Position numbers and translations under genes: made by a program | In this document: in pieces, positions 10,585 to 19,479 of the stretch | Layout of the letters: every line of letters begins with the position of its first letter | Numbering within the stretch: the stretch's first letter is position 1 | Notes under the pieces: generated by a model | Databases searched by the model: none | What the model saw: the letters and a program-made list of their open reading frames with translations, nothing else | What the model was told of the DNA's origin: nothing | Assembly (NCBI RefSeq): GCF_028649595.1 | Contig: NZ_JAQSLK010000004.1 | Coordinates: forward strand, 1 to 64,000 | Length of the DNA stretch: 64,000 nt | From: Campylobacter magnus | GTDB taxonomy: Bacteria > Campylobacterota > Campylobacteria > Campylobacterales > Campylobacteraceae | Direction of reading: 5' to 3'

Positions 10585-10974
10585 ATGAAATATGACAAAA
10601 TTACAGAAGCTTCAATTGATGAGCTAATGGAGATTTTTTATGAAAAAATCCGTGAAGATGATCGTGGCTTAGGTGAGATTTTTAATGCTAAAATCGGCAC
10701 AGATGATGAGAGCTGGAAAGCTCACAAGGCAAAAATTGCAAATTTTTGGTATGGTATGATGCTTGGCAGTGGAAATTTCGCTGGAAATCCTATGAGAGCG
10801 CATGCTGATTTAATGGAAGAAAATCCCTTTAAGCCTGAAATGTTTGATTTTTGGCTAGGGCTTTTTAAAGAAAGTTTAAATGAGCTTTACACTGATGAAG
10901 TAGCAGATGATTTTTACGCAAGGGCTGCTGGTATCGGCCAGAGATTTAGATACCTGCTTTTTGGAATGATGTAA
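10585..10974 (+). CDS. ctb: Group III truncated haemoglobin
   Basis: A 129-residue truncated globin very like C. jejuni Ctb from memory. The line-up includes IDELMEIFYEK with Tyr19 (B10), a distal-region His47 in KAHKAKI, and a likely proximal His73 in RAHADL. In C. jejuni Ctb is induced by nitrosative stress and affects oxygen handling in microaerobic growth. The start at 10585 has AAGGA upstream; an earlier in-frame codon at 10567 lacks one. It sits between nifS and nifU with short gaps on both sides, so it is probably co-transcribed with Fe-S assembly genes, unlike the arrangement I recall in C. jejuni. Confidence 0.9.
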   Translation: MKYDKITEASIDELMEIFYEKIREDDRGLGEIFNAKIGTDDESWKAHKAKIANFWYGMMLGSGNFAGNPMRAHADLMEENPFKPEMFDFWLGLFKESLNELYTDEVADDFYARAAGIGQRFRYLLFGMM

Positions 10975-10987
10975 TAAAGGATAAAAA

Positions 10988-11992
10988 ATGGCAAAAAATA
11001 ATCTAATAAATCAAAATATCTGGGCTGAGTATTCAAAGAAAGTCCAAGATTCGATGAATAATCCACGCAATATGGGTGAAATAACAGAAGAACAAGCTGA
11101 GGCGATGGGCTGCAAGCTAATAGTAGCTGATTTTGGTGCAGAGGCCTGCGGTGATGCGGTGCGTCTATACTGGGCGGTAGATCCAAACACCGATATTATA
11201 AAAGAAGCAAAGTTTAAAAGCTTCGGCTGTGGAACAGCGATAGCAAGCAGTGATTACATGGCTGAGCTTTGCCGTGGCAAAAGGGTTGAAGAAGCGGTAA
11301 AAATCACAAACCTTGATGTTGAAAGGGCTATGCGTGATGATCCAGACACCCCAGCTGTCCCACCGCAAAAAATGCACTGCTCGGTTATGGCTTATGATGT
11401 AATCAAGCGAGCAGCATCTCAGTACATGGGAGTAGATCCTGAGCATTTTGAAGATCAAATCATCGTGTGCGAGTGCGCTAGAATCAGTCTTGGCACGATA
11501 AAAGAAGTAATCAAGCTAAATGATCTAAAAACCGTGGAGCAAATCACAGAATACACAAAAGCAGGTGCTTTTTGTAAAAGCTGTATAAAGCCTGGCGGAC
11601 ATGAGAAAAGAGAGTATTATCTAGTGGATATTTTAGCTGAGACTAGGGCTGAGATGGAGGCTGAGCGCATGAAAGCTGTGGCTGATGCTAAGGTTGGTGC
11701 CTTTGGCTTAGAGAGTGATCTAGCATTTGAAGAGCTTACTGTGATTAAACAGCTAAAAGCAATCGAGGCTTTAATAGATGAAAATATCCGTCCTATGCTA
11801 CAAATGGATGGTGGCGATATGGAGGTCATCGACATACAAAAAGCAGATGATGGCAAGATAGATGTGTATATCCGCTATATGGGAGCGTGTTCTGGCTGTT
11901 CGCATGGAGGTGCTGGCGGTGGCACGCTAATAGCGATTGAGAATATGCTTACAACTACACTAAGTCCAAATATACGCATAATGCCGGTGTGA
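10988..11992 (+). CDS. nifU: Fe-S cluster scaffold NifU, modular
   Basis: Scaffold for iron-sulfur assembly, 334 residues, three modules in order. An IscU-like domain has cysteines in AEACGDA, FGCGTA and KMHCSV. A central [2Fe-2S] BFD-like module has VCECARIS and FCKSCIKPGG. A C-terminal Nfu domain has GACSGCSHGG. This full-length form is typical of Campylobacter and Helicobacter, which lack the Isc operon. It starts 13 bp after ctb with AAAGGA upstream. Confidence 0.95.
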   Translation: MAKNNLINQNIWAEYSKKVQDSMNNPRNMGEITEEQAEAMGCKLIVADFGAEACGDAVRLYWAVDPNTDIIKEAKFKSFGCGTAIASSDYMAELCRGKRVEEAVKITNLDVERAMRDDPDTPAVPPQKMHCSVMAYDVIKRAASQYMGVDPEHFEDQIIVCECARISLGTIKEVIKLNDLKTVEQITEYTKAGAFCKSCIKPGGHEKREYYLVDILAETRAEMEAERMKAVADAKVGAFGLESDLAFEELTVIKQLKAIEALIDENIRPMLQMDGGDMEVIDIQKADDGKIDVYIRYMGACSGCSHGGAGGGTLIAIENMLTTTLSPNIRIMPV

Positions 11993-11999
11993 TTTTCTT

Positions 12000-12108
12000 T
12001 AAATTGTTATTAGTGACGGATTGCGTTTCATTTTGTCTGGGCGCACAGCTAGGTGAACTATCTGTTCTATCTACGCTGTGCACCCAGCCAAAATAAATCA
12101 CACTACGC
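12000..12108. repeat. 109-bp repeat, copy 1, with conserved-loop hairpin
   Basis: Positions 12000-12108 are almost identical to 44799-44907 in the same orientation; I see differences only in the hairpin loop. The core is a 20-bp stem (12030-12049 with 12075-12094, two mismatches) around a 25-nt loop containing TTCTATCT. Two hairpins with the same kind of loop but other stem sequences lie at 17438 and 17582. It follows the nifU stop by 8 bp. Role unknown. Confidence 0.85.
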
Positions 12109-12470
12109 ACAATTGCTAAAATTTACTACCTACATAAAGTAAAAATTCTAGAATTCCCTAGCGTGCCACGCTTTTATTTTGATTGCCACTTCGTGGATAA
12201 AATCTTAATCTAGAATTCCTAGGGAATTCTAGAATTCCATACACTAGAATTCCTTATAGAATTCCCTAGATTATCAAAACTAAATTTTAAATATTCTACC
12301 CACCTTAGTTTCAACTGCTCGTTTGTAAAATAAAAATTCTAAGGAATTCTAAAATTCCCTGCTCTTAACTAAAATTCTCTCTAGAATTCTCTAAAATTCT
12401 GTAAATAAAATATAGTAAAAAAGTATATTATATTATAAAACTTTATTATATAATAATTAAAAATTTTATA
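12109..12470. repeat. nifU-monooxygenase spacer
   Basis: About 12140-12400 holds many copies and half copies of GGAATTCTAGAATTCC. From 12400 the sequence becomes extremely AT-rich (TATATTATATTATAAAAC type), leading into the promoter of the monooxygenase cluster. No plausible gene. Confidence 0.8.
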
Positions 12471-12477
12471 AAAATAC

Positions 12478-12506
12478 TTGACTTTAAAAAAGATTTTTGT
12501 TAATAT
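12478..12506 (+). promoter_or_regulatory. Strong sigma-70 promoter for monooxygenase cluster
   Basis: TTGACT at 12478-12483 and TAATAT at 12501-12506 are separated by 17 bp, preceded by an AT-rich UP-like tract. A near-consensus -35 box is uncommon for Campylobacter promoters. The ribosome site AAGGAG follows just before the ATG at 12537. Confidence 0.75.
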
Positions 12507-12536
12507 CCCAAAATAAATTTATAACAAGGAGAAAAC

Positions 12537-13979
12537 ATGAAAAAAGAAATTTCTTTTAATGCGTTTGAGATGAATTGTATCTCTCATCTAAGCCCTGGTC
12601 TTTGGAGATATCCAAATGATAAAGCTCTTTGTTATAAAGACATGGAATATTGGCAAAACATAGCTCGCATAGCCCAAAAGGGACTTTTTGATGCTGTTTT
12701 TATAGCCGATGTTTTAGGTGTTTACGAACAGTATAAAGGCAATGACATAAGTGCACTTAAAACCGCTCTTCAAGTGCCAGTAAATGACCCACTAAGCCTA
12801 GCTGTTATTGGCGCAGGTGCTAGCGAGCATGTAGGCTTTGGCATTACTGCTGGAGTACCTTTTGAGCATCCTTTTGCCTTTGCTAGGCGTCTTAGCACAC
12901 TTGATCATCTAACCAAAGGTCGCATCGGCTGGAATATAGTAACAGGCTACCTCCCAAGCGCAAATCGCAATATGGGTAGCACCGAGCTACCTCACGATGA
13001 GCGCTATGAGCTAGCTGATGAGTATATGGAGGTGATTTACAAGCTACTTGAAGGGAGTTGGGAGGATGATGCTGTGATTTTAGATAGGCTAAGCGGTGAT
13101 TTTGCAAATCCAGCTAAAATTCATCATATCGCCCATCACGGCAAGTATTTTGATGTACCTGGCATTCATTTGTGCGAACCTAGTATTCAAAGAACGCCAG
13201 TGCTATTTCAAGCTGGAAACTCGCCTATGGGCAGGAAGTTTTCTGCTAAGCACGCAGAGGCTATTTTCATCGCTCCACCTAGCAAAGAATATGCAAAAAT
13301 TGCAGTCAAGCAAATACGAGATGAGCTAGTAAAAGCAAATAGAGAGCCAAACTCAGCTAAAATCTATGTGCTTGCTACTATCATCACAGATGCAAGTGAT
13401 GCTCTAGCGCAGGCTAAATACAAAGACTTGCTAAGCTATGCTAGCACAGAGGGTTCGCTGGTGCTAAACTCTGGCTGGCTAGGGGTAGATTTATCACGCT
13501 ATGAGCTAGATGATAAGCTAACAAATATAAAATCAAACGCAATGCTAGCACAAGTTGAGGCTCTAAGCAACTCTACTACAAAAAGCGGAGATGAGTGGAC
13601 TTTGCGTGATTTGCTAGCTCTTACTGGCATAGGCGCACAGGGGATTAAGTTTGTAGGTGGAGCAAAAAAAGTAGCTGATGAGCTTGAAGAGTTTATCGCT
13701 TATAGTGGGGCTGATGGATTTAATCTTGCTTATGCTACCACGCCTGGTACATTTGTTGATGTTGTAGAGTTTATCGTCCCTGAGCTACAAATCAGGGGCT
13801 CATACAAGCACGAGTATAGACAAGGCAGCCTAAGGCACAAGCTCTTTGGCGCAGGCGACCGTCTGCCTAGCTCGCATATAGGCTCGCAGTATAGAGTAGG
13901 TGGCAGCAAAAGCACCATAAACGATTTTGCTAGCACAGGTAGATTTAAACACAAAAAGGAGCAAGACTATGCTATATAA
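12537..13979 (+). CDS. FMN-dependent monooxygenase, NtaA/DszA family
   Basis: A 480-residue luciferase-like (LLM) monooxygenase of the NtaA/SnaA/DszA branch. These enzymes use FMNH2 from a partner reductase to oxidise organosulfur, nitrilotriacetate or similar compounds. Supporting segments: FDAVFIADVLGVY, EHPFAFARRLSTLDHLTKGRIGWN split across the barrel, PVLFQAGNSPMGR, and a late GADGFNLAYA. The start has AAGGAG and a strong promoter upstream. The stop overlaps the ATP-grasp gene by 11 bp, and a second LLM enzyme follows, so all three form an operon. No flavin reductase is adjacent. Substrate unknown. Confidence 0.88.
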   Translation: MKKEISFNAFEMNCISHLSPGLWRYPNDKALCYKDMEYWQNIARIAQKGLFDAVFIADVLGVYEQYKGNDISALKTALQVPVNDPLSLAVIGAGASEHVGFGITAGVPFEHPFAFARRLSTLDHLTKGRIGWNIVTGYLPSANRNMGSTELPHDERYELADEYMEVIYKLLEGSWEDDAVILDRLSGDFANPAKIHHIAHHGKYFDVPGIHLCEPSIQRTPVLFQAGNSPMGRKFSAKHAEAIFIAPPSKEYAKIAVKQIRDELVKANREPNSAKIYVLATIITDASDALAQAKYKDLLSYASTEGSLVLNSGWLGVDLSRYELDDKLTNIKSNAMLAQVEALSNSTTKSGDEWTLRDLLALTGIGAQGIKFVGGAKKVADELEEFIAYSGADGFNLAYATTPGTFVDVVEFIVPELQIRGSYKHEYRQGSLRHKLFGAGDRLPSSHIGSQYRVGGSKSTINDFASTGRFKHKKEQDYAI

Positions 13980-14946
13980 TGATTTAAAAGAAAATATTTT
14001 TATTTTACACGAAAATCCAGAGTGGATAGAGCCTTTTGCTAAGGCTTTTGCTAGGGCTGGGGTGAGCTTTAGCGAGATTTTGCTAACATCTGGTGGTATA
14101 GATCTAAGCAAAGAACCACCAAAAGGTGTGTTTTTAAGCAGACTAAGCGCATCAAGCCATACAAGAGATCACGCCCACTCAAAAGAATATGGCAGAGCCG
14201 TTCTTGCTTGGCTTGAGAACTATGGTAGAGTGGTGGTAAATGGTAGTAATGTGCTAGAGCTAGAAGTAAGCAAGGTAAAGCAATACCTAGCTTTAAGCGA
14301 GCATTTTAAAAATAGCGAGTTTAGAGTGCCAAAGACAATAGCAGCTTTTAGCAAAGAGGATTTGATATCTTTTTCTAGCAGTTTTAAAACTCCATTTATC
14401 ACAAAGCACAATCAAGGTGGCAAAGGACTTGGAGTAAAATACTTTGAAAATCACAGCGAGCTTAAAGCTTATGTTAATAGCTCTTCTTATGAAGAGCCAG
14501 TTGATGGCATCACTCTACTTCAAGAATACATCGCTAGCAAAGAAACTTTTATTACTCGCTTGGAGTTTGTGGGCGCGGAGTTTGTTTATGCTCTTAGGGT
14601 TGATACTAGTGCTGGAAGCTTTGAGCTTTGCCCTGCTGATGCTTGCCAGATAAAGCCAGTTCTAGCTGGGGCTGCTTGTGAAGTAGGCTCTGCTTCTAAG
14701 TTTAGCATAAGAGAAGATATCACAAAAGATAGCAAAATAGTAAAAAACCTAAGAGAATTCCTAGAAAAACATAAGATAAAAATCGCAGGAATTGAGTTTA
14801 TAGAAGATAAAAATAATAATATCATTGTATATGATATAAACACAAATACCAACTACAATAGCGCAGTAGAAGAAAAGCTAAGAACAAGTGGCAAACAAGG
14901 CGCAAGCGATAAGGTAGTTGAGTTTTTAAACACTTTAAGGGGGTAA
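13969..14946 (+). CDS. ATP-grasp ligase (RimK-like)
   Basis: About 325 residues with an ATP-grasp fold: ITKHNQGGKGLGV as the nucleotide-binding loop, ITLLQEYI in the hinge, and metal-binding IAGIEFIED plus DINTNTNYN near the end. Enzymes of this group join a carboxylate to an amine or thiol using ATP. The ATG at 13969 with AAAGGAG overlaps the end of the preceding monooxygenase; a longer frame back to 13927 lies inside that gene. Only two bases separate its stop from the next LLM gene. The tight sandwich suggests it makes or modifies a substrate of the flanking oxidases. That is inference. Confidence 0.82.
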   Translation: MLYNDLKENIFILHENPEWIEPFAKAFARAGVSFSEILLTSGGIDLSKEPPKGVFLSRLSASSHTRDHAHSKEYGRAVLAWLENYGRVVVNGSNVLELEVSKVKQYLALSEHFKNSEFRVPKTIAAFSKEDLISFSSSFKTPFITKHNQGGKGLGVKYFENHSELKAYVNSSSYEEPVDGITLLQEYIASKETFITRLEFVGAEFVYALRVDTSAGSFELCPADACQIKPVLAGAACEVGSASKFSIREDITKDSKIVKNLREFLEKHKIKIAGIEFIEDKNNNIIVYDINTNTNYNSAVEEKLRTSGKQGASDKVVEFLNTLRG

Positions 14947-14948
14947 AT

Positions 14949-15971
14949 ATGAAATATGGATACTGGACGCCTGTCTTTGGCTCGTGGCTAAGAAATACAG
15001 ATGATGACAGCACAAAAGGCGAATGGAGCTACATAAAAGACCTAGCGCAAAATGCTGAGCGCTGGGGCTATGAGCTAACTTTGGTGCCTGAGCTATATCT
15101 AAATGATATAAAAGGACACAAAGCACCAGCACTTGATGCTTGGGCGATAGCTACTGGTATAGCAAACACTACAAATAGCATAGAAATTCTAGCAGCCCTT
15201 CGCCCACAATACCACCAAGTAGCCACCACAGCCAAGCAAATTGCCACCATAGCTGAGATGAGTGGCGATAGATTTAGCATAAATATGGTCTCAGCGTGGT
15301 GGGAAGAAGAAGCAAGGCAATATGGCATAAGCTTTGAAAGCCACGATGATAGATATACGCTAACACATGAATATACTGATGTTTTAAGGGGATTTTGGAC
15401 AGGGAGTCCTTTTAGTCATAGTGGCAAATACTTTAACTTCTATAACTCATATAATGAGCCAAAACCAAAAAAAATGCCGCTAGTATATGCAGGTGGCGAG
15501 AGCGAACAAGGCAGAGAGGCTATATCACGCTTTGCTGATGTGTATGTGATGCACGGAGGCACACTAGATGAAATCACAGAAAAAATCGCCGATATGAAAA
15601 AAAGGCGCAAAGCCCTAGACAAAGAAGATTTTAAAGCTTACGGAATGGCTGTATATATGATAGTGCGTGATGATGAAAAAGAGGCATGGGCCGAGTATGA
15701 GCGTATCACAAAAATAAAAAACTACGAAGAATATGAAAACTCATACAAGGACTTTACTGGCAACTCAAACCTAAATGTGCAAATCAGCAAAGAAGAATAT
15801 AGCGTATCAAATCGTGGTCTTCGCCCAAGGCTAATAGGCACCCCAGAACAAGTAGCCGCTAAAATCAATGAGTATAAAAAAGCTGGGCTAAATCTACTAA
15901 TCATACAATGTGCTAATATGAAAGAAGAGTTAGAATATATAGCCAAAAAAGTAATGCCATTAACAAAATAA
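14949..15971 (+). CDS. FMN-dependent monooxygenase, SfnG/SsuD-like
   Basis: A 340-residue LLM enzyme nearer the alkanesulfonate/dimethylsulfone monooxygenase branch. Visible segments include KYGYWTPVFGSW at the N-terminus, ALRPQYHQVATTAKQIATI, GDRFSINMVSAWW, and a C-terminal RLIGTPEQVAAKINEYKKAG. It is the third gene of the cluster, 2 bp after the ATP-grasp stop. Two different LLM enzymes in one short operon suggest successive oxidations of related substrates. Sulfur scavenging is the most obvious hypothesis but nothing here proves it. Confidence 0.86.
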   Translation: MKYGYWTPVFGSWLRNTDDDSTKGEWSYIKDLAQNAERWGYELTLVPELYLNDIKGHKAPALDAWAIATGIANTTNSIEILAALRPQYHQVATTAKQIATIAEMSGDRFSINMVSAWWEEEARQYGISFESHDDRYTLTHEYTDVLRGFWTGSPFSHSGKYFNFYNSYNEPKPKKMPLVYAGGESEQGREAISRFADVYVMHGGTLDEITEKIADMKKRRKALDKEDFKAYGMAVYMIVRDDEKEAWAEYERITKIKNYEEYENSYKDFTGNSNLNVQISKEEYSVSNRGLRPRLIGTPEQVAAKINEYKKAGLNLLIIQCANMKEELEYIAKKVMPLTK

Positions 15972-16142
15972 AATTTAGCCAATTCTAGAATTCCCTACTC
16001 TAGAGTTGGCTAGAAAATCTTTAGAATTTTAAAAAGCTGTGTAAAATTTACTCATTTTATAAAAACTTAATAAAAACTTGCTAATAAATTTAAAATTCTT
16101 AGGCAAAATAACAAAATTCAACAAACCAAAAAGGAGCAACAC

Positions 16143-17414
16143 ATGGCAAATACAATGACCATGACTGACAACCGCACTGGTAAGAGTTGGGAGTTTCCCA
16201 TTCTTAGCGGTACAAAAGGTCCAGATGTCGTAGATATCGGCAGTTTTTACAGCCAAACTGGTATGTTTACCTTTGATCAAGGCTATACAAGCACAGCAAG
16301 CTGCAAAAGTGAAATCACTTTCATAGACGGCGAAAAAGGCGAGCTTATGCACCGTGGATACGATATCGCATGGCTAGCTGAGAACAAAAAATTCCTAGAT
16401 GTAGTTTATCTTTTGCTTTACAAAAAACTACCTAGCAAAGAAGAGCTAGAGAGCTTTCGCTTAGAGCTTAAACAAAGAAGCTATATAAATGAAAAAATGC
16501 TAAAGCTATTTGATGCTTTGCCTGACAAAGCTCACCCTATGGCAGCACTTCAAAGCACTGTTGCAATGATGAGTGCGTATTACAAGCGTGATATGAATAT
16601 CGATGATATTAGCGATTTTATGGAGCTAGCAAAACGCCTAGTAGCTAAAATTCCTACAATCATCGCATTTTACTACCGCCATGTGCGTGGCTTTCCACAA
16701 ATTTATCCAGATCTAGATAGAGGATTTGTAGAAAATTTCTTATATATGCTAAGGGCTTTCCCACACGATAGAGTAGATCTTAAGCCTATTGAAGTAAAAG
16801 CATTTGAAGCAGTTTTACTACTGCACGCTGACCACGAACAAAACGCCAGCACCTCAACAGTTCGCGCAGTAGGCAGCACTCACGCTCACCCATACGCCTC
16901 TATCTCAGCAGGTATCGGCGCACTATGGGGTCATGCTCACGGTGGCGCCAACGAGGGCGTTATACGCCAGCTTGAAGAGATCGGCACACCTGAGAGAGTA
17001 GATGAGTTCATCGCTCGTGCAAAAGACAAAAACGATCCATTCCGCCTAATGGGCTTTGGTCACAGAGTGTATAAAAACTTTGATCCAAGAGCTAAGGTTC
17101 TTGGCAAGCTAAGAGATCAGCTAATTGATGAAATCGGCATTGATACAAACCTTATAAAAGTAGCAAAACGCATTGAAGAAATCGCTCTAAATGATGAGTA
17201 TTTCGTATCTCGTAAGCTGTATCCAAATGTGGACTTTAACTCAGGCCTCATTTTAAAAGCACTTGGAATTCCAAATGAGATGTTTGCGGCGATTTTTGTT
17301 ATGGGTCGTGTGCCAGGCTGGCTATCTCAATGGATGGAGCAAAAAGAAAACGCACCGGTTAAAATCACTCGCCCAAGACAGCTATATGTAGGCGCAGTAG
17401 ATCAAGCCAAATAA
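16143..17414 (+). CDS. gltA: Citrate synthase, type II
   Basis: Condenses oxaloacetate and acetyl-CoA. At 423 residues with an N-terminal beta domain it is the hexameric type II form. Catalytic regions are present: HADHEQNASTSTVR, the HAHGGANEG loop, and MGFGHRVYKNFDPRA. The start has AAAGGAGC upstream after a palindrome-bearing 170-bp spacer. It is clearly distinct from the shorter PrpC at 45361, which also has the citrate synthase fold but sits in the propionate cluster. Confidence 0.95.
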   Translation: MANTMTMTDNRTGKSWEFPILSGTKGPDVVDIGSFYSQTGMFTFDQGYTSTASCKSEITFIDGEKGELMHRGYDIAWLAENKKFLDVVYLLLYKKLPSKEELESFRLELKQRSYINEKMLKLFDALPDKAHPMAALQSTVAMMSAYYKRDMNIDDISDFMELAKRLVAKIPTIIAFYYRHVRGFPQIYPDLDRGFVENFLYMLRAFPHDRVDLKPIEVKAFEAVLLLHADHEQNASTSTVRAVGSTHAHPYASISAGIGALWGHAHGGANEGVIRQLEEIGTPERVDEFIARAKDKNDPFRLMGFGHRVYKNFDPRAKVLGKLRDQLIDEIGIDTNLIKVAKRIEEIALNDEYFVSRKLYPNVDFNSGLILKALGIPNEMFAAIFVMGRVPGWLSQWMEQKENAPVKITRPRQLYVGAVDQAK

Positions 17415-17416
17415 AG

Positions 17417-17490
17417 GCTCAGCTTGCGGACACCTTTGACTACCGCGCGCCTTGATGAATTAAGTATTCTATCTTCGGCGCGCGCTAGCC
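17417..17490. repeat. Conserved-loop hairpin, copy 3, with structured-RNA end fragment
   Basis: 17417-17436 reads, on the minus strand, as GTCCGCAAGCTGAGCC, the 3' terminus of the structured element family around the prp genes. Next to it a hairpin pairs 17438-17450 with 17478-17490 (two mismatches, CG-alternating core) around a 27-nt loop containing TTCTATCT, the loop shared with 12050, 17591 and 44849. The stem differs from the other copies while remaining paired. Confidence 0.65.
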
Positions 17491-17581
17491 AAAACGAAGT
17501 TTCTGTGAAAATCGCCTTGCAATCCTAGCCTTTTTGCTGGCGTGGTTTTGCTGAAATTTTGCTGGTGGAGCTATCGCAGCT

Positions 17582-17642
17582 GCTGTGTGCTTTGATAAAT
17601 TGTATATTCTATCTGCAGCGCACAGCGGTACTCAAGTACCGC
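17582..17642. repeat. Conserved-loop hairpin, copy 4, and adjoining palindrome
   Basis: GCTGTGTGC at 17582-17590 pairs with GCGCACAGC at 17618-17626 (one G-T wobble) around a 27-nt loop with TTCTATCT. Directly after it GCGGTACT (17625-17632) pairs with AGTACCGC (17635-17642). The rest of the 17415-17824 spacer holds dispersed palindromes (from about 17670) and no plausible gene. Confidence 0.65.
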
Positions 17643-17824
17643 ACCTTTCATTTTTATTTTAAATTCAATTTTAGAATTCCATAACTAGAATTCCCTAGAA
17701 AATTCTAGAATTCCTTAGCGGGAATTCTAGAATTGCTTAGTAATTTCTAAAATTCCTTATAGAATTCTAGAATTCCCTAGAAAATTTCGCTAAAATTCAT
17801 CTAGAATTCCCTAAAAGGCTTAAA

Positions 17825-19380
17825 ATGACAATAGAGCAAATCTGCCAAATCGGCAAAGTAAAAATAAATGATGAAAATATAGCAATAATCAATAAATACA
17901 AAGATTATATAATTCCTTGGCTTAGTTCAGATGAGTTTAAAACTAACTATGTTAAAAAAGAATTCCCACCTCTAATAAATCCAGCAAAGCTTGATTATGA
18001 AGGCTCAGACCCCACTCATGCTTGGGTGCTAAATCTGCCTTTACCAGCTTTTTATAACTTCTTAGTTTTTGGCTCGCATGCTGTGGGGCTTCATGGTGCG
18101 ATGATAGGTTTTTTCGCACTTTGTGGCGTTACTAGAAAGGTCATGGCTCTTAGGGGGGGGGAGCAGCAAATTTAGCAGCAGCAAATTTAACAGATGCAAG
18201 CTCACAAGATAACTATGAGCGCATGTTTAAAGAAATTATAAGCTATAACAAACTAAAACAAGCTGGATACATAAAGCACTTTTATTTACAGCTTAGCGAC
18301 CTTGTCCTTGATGATGATACAAAGAAATTCTACTCTCTAATCGATGCTAGCAACGCTCTACACATCGTCCGTGATCCTATCAGCGTGCTAAAAGGCGTGG
18401 CTGCATGTCCGCATAGAGCCGAGCTTATGAAGGTAGAGGGTAGCGAGGATCTTCTACCTTTTGGTATGTTTTTGCACCAAGACCCTTTTGCTCATTTTAG
18501 CAAGCATATTTTTTATATGAACCACGGACTTACTATGAACACAGATAAACAAAGCGGTGTTGGCGAAGGCAAAGAAATGGACTTTTTGCCTGATATAAAC
18601 AGCGTTGAATGGTGGCTTTTAAACTACGAGCAGACATTTCATGATGGCATTATGTATGAGCTTCTAGCACCTAGTTTAAAAAATATAAAACTAAAACAAA
18701 CTACGGATTTTGTTGGAGAAAAATGCTTTGAGAGCATGTGCGAGCTAGCTGATTATTTTGGCTTTGAGAGGCCAAAGCAGAGTGATAGATGGCTTTTTGA
18801 GCAAAGAGTAAGTGACTTAAAGCACCTAACACCTATGATTCTTTACGCTAACGAGCGCTGCCCGCTCTACACTGAGCAAAACAGCAAAGCGCCAGAAATG
18901 AACAAAGAATTAGTAGAAAATAGCATTAAAATCACACTTACTACTCGCTTTGATGGCATGCTTTATATCTTGCCTGAGCTTGATATTAGCTCGCTTTTTG
19001 AGCTTGCTGATCCTGTTTTTGCGGTGTTAATTGAGAGCGAGGCAGATGCTCTAAAACTACTCAAATCCCCGGGGCTGCTAGCAAAAATCAAAATATACAT
19101 AAAGGATTTAAGCCAGGCTCTACTAAAACAGGCGAAAATTGAAAATACTAAAAAATTCAAAGAAAACGATGTTCTAGCGTGGTTTGAAAAATATCCAAAA
19201 ATGCGCCAAGTTATGAGTTTTATCATGAAGCAGCATTTGTTATTGCTTCGCAGGCACAAACCTGAGATTATAGAGGGTTACAAATACTACCAAGAGTTTT
19301 TAAAGCTTTCAAAAGACGATGAGCCACTTGATCTTAGCTCTGGACTAAATGGCAAAAGTATAAGCGTAACGAACTTCTAA
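17825..19380 (+). CDS. Phase-variable protein, DUF2972-like, OFF by poly-G frameshift
   Basis: Two frames abut: 17825-18175 (116 residues) and the continuation ending at 19380. They meet at a tract of nine G (18153-18161). With nine G the first frame stops at 18173. With ten G (or seven) it joins the second and gives about 518 residues. The joined protein has GSHAVGLHGAMIGFF before the tract and HIVRDPISVLKGV, LPFGMFLHQDPF after it. The HxxRDPIS segment recalls Campylobacter DUF2972 proteins, some encoded in capsule loci and thought to be sugar-modifying transferases; that assignment is from memory. Consistent with a contingency gene for a surface structure. Confidence 0.75.
18153..18161 (+). 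repeat. Poly-G tract (G9), contingency locus
   Basis: Nine consecutive G inside the coding region, about 110 codons from the start. Slippage by one G switches the reading frame between early stop and full length. Homopolymeric G tracts of 8 or more are the standard Campylobacter phase-variation device. Confidence 0.93.
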
Positions 19381-19479
19381 ACTAGTAGGAATTCTAGAAT
19401 TCCCTAGTAAATTCTAGAATTCCCTAGAAAATTTCGCTAAAATTCATCTAGAATTCCCTAGAAAATTTCAAGGCAAAAA

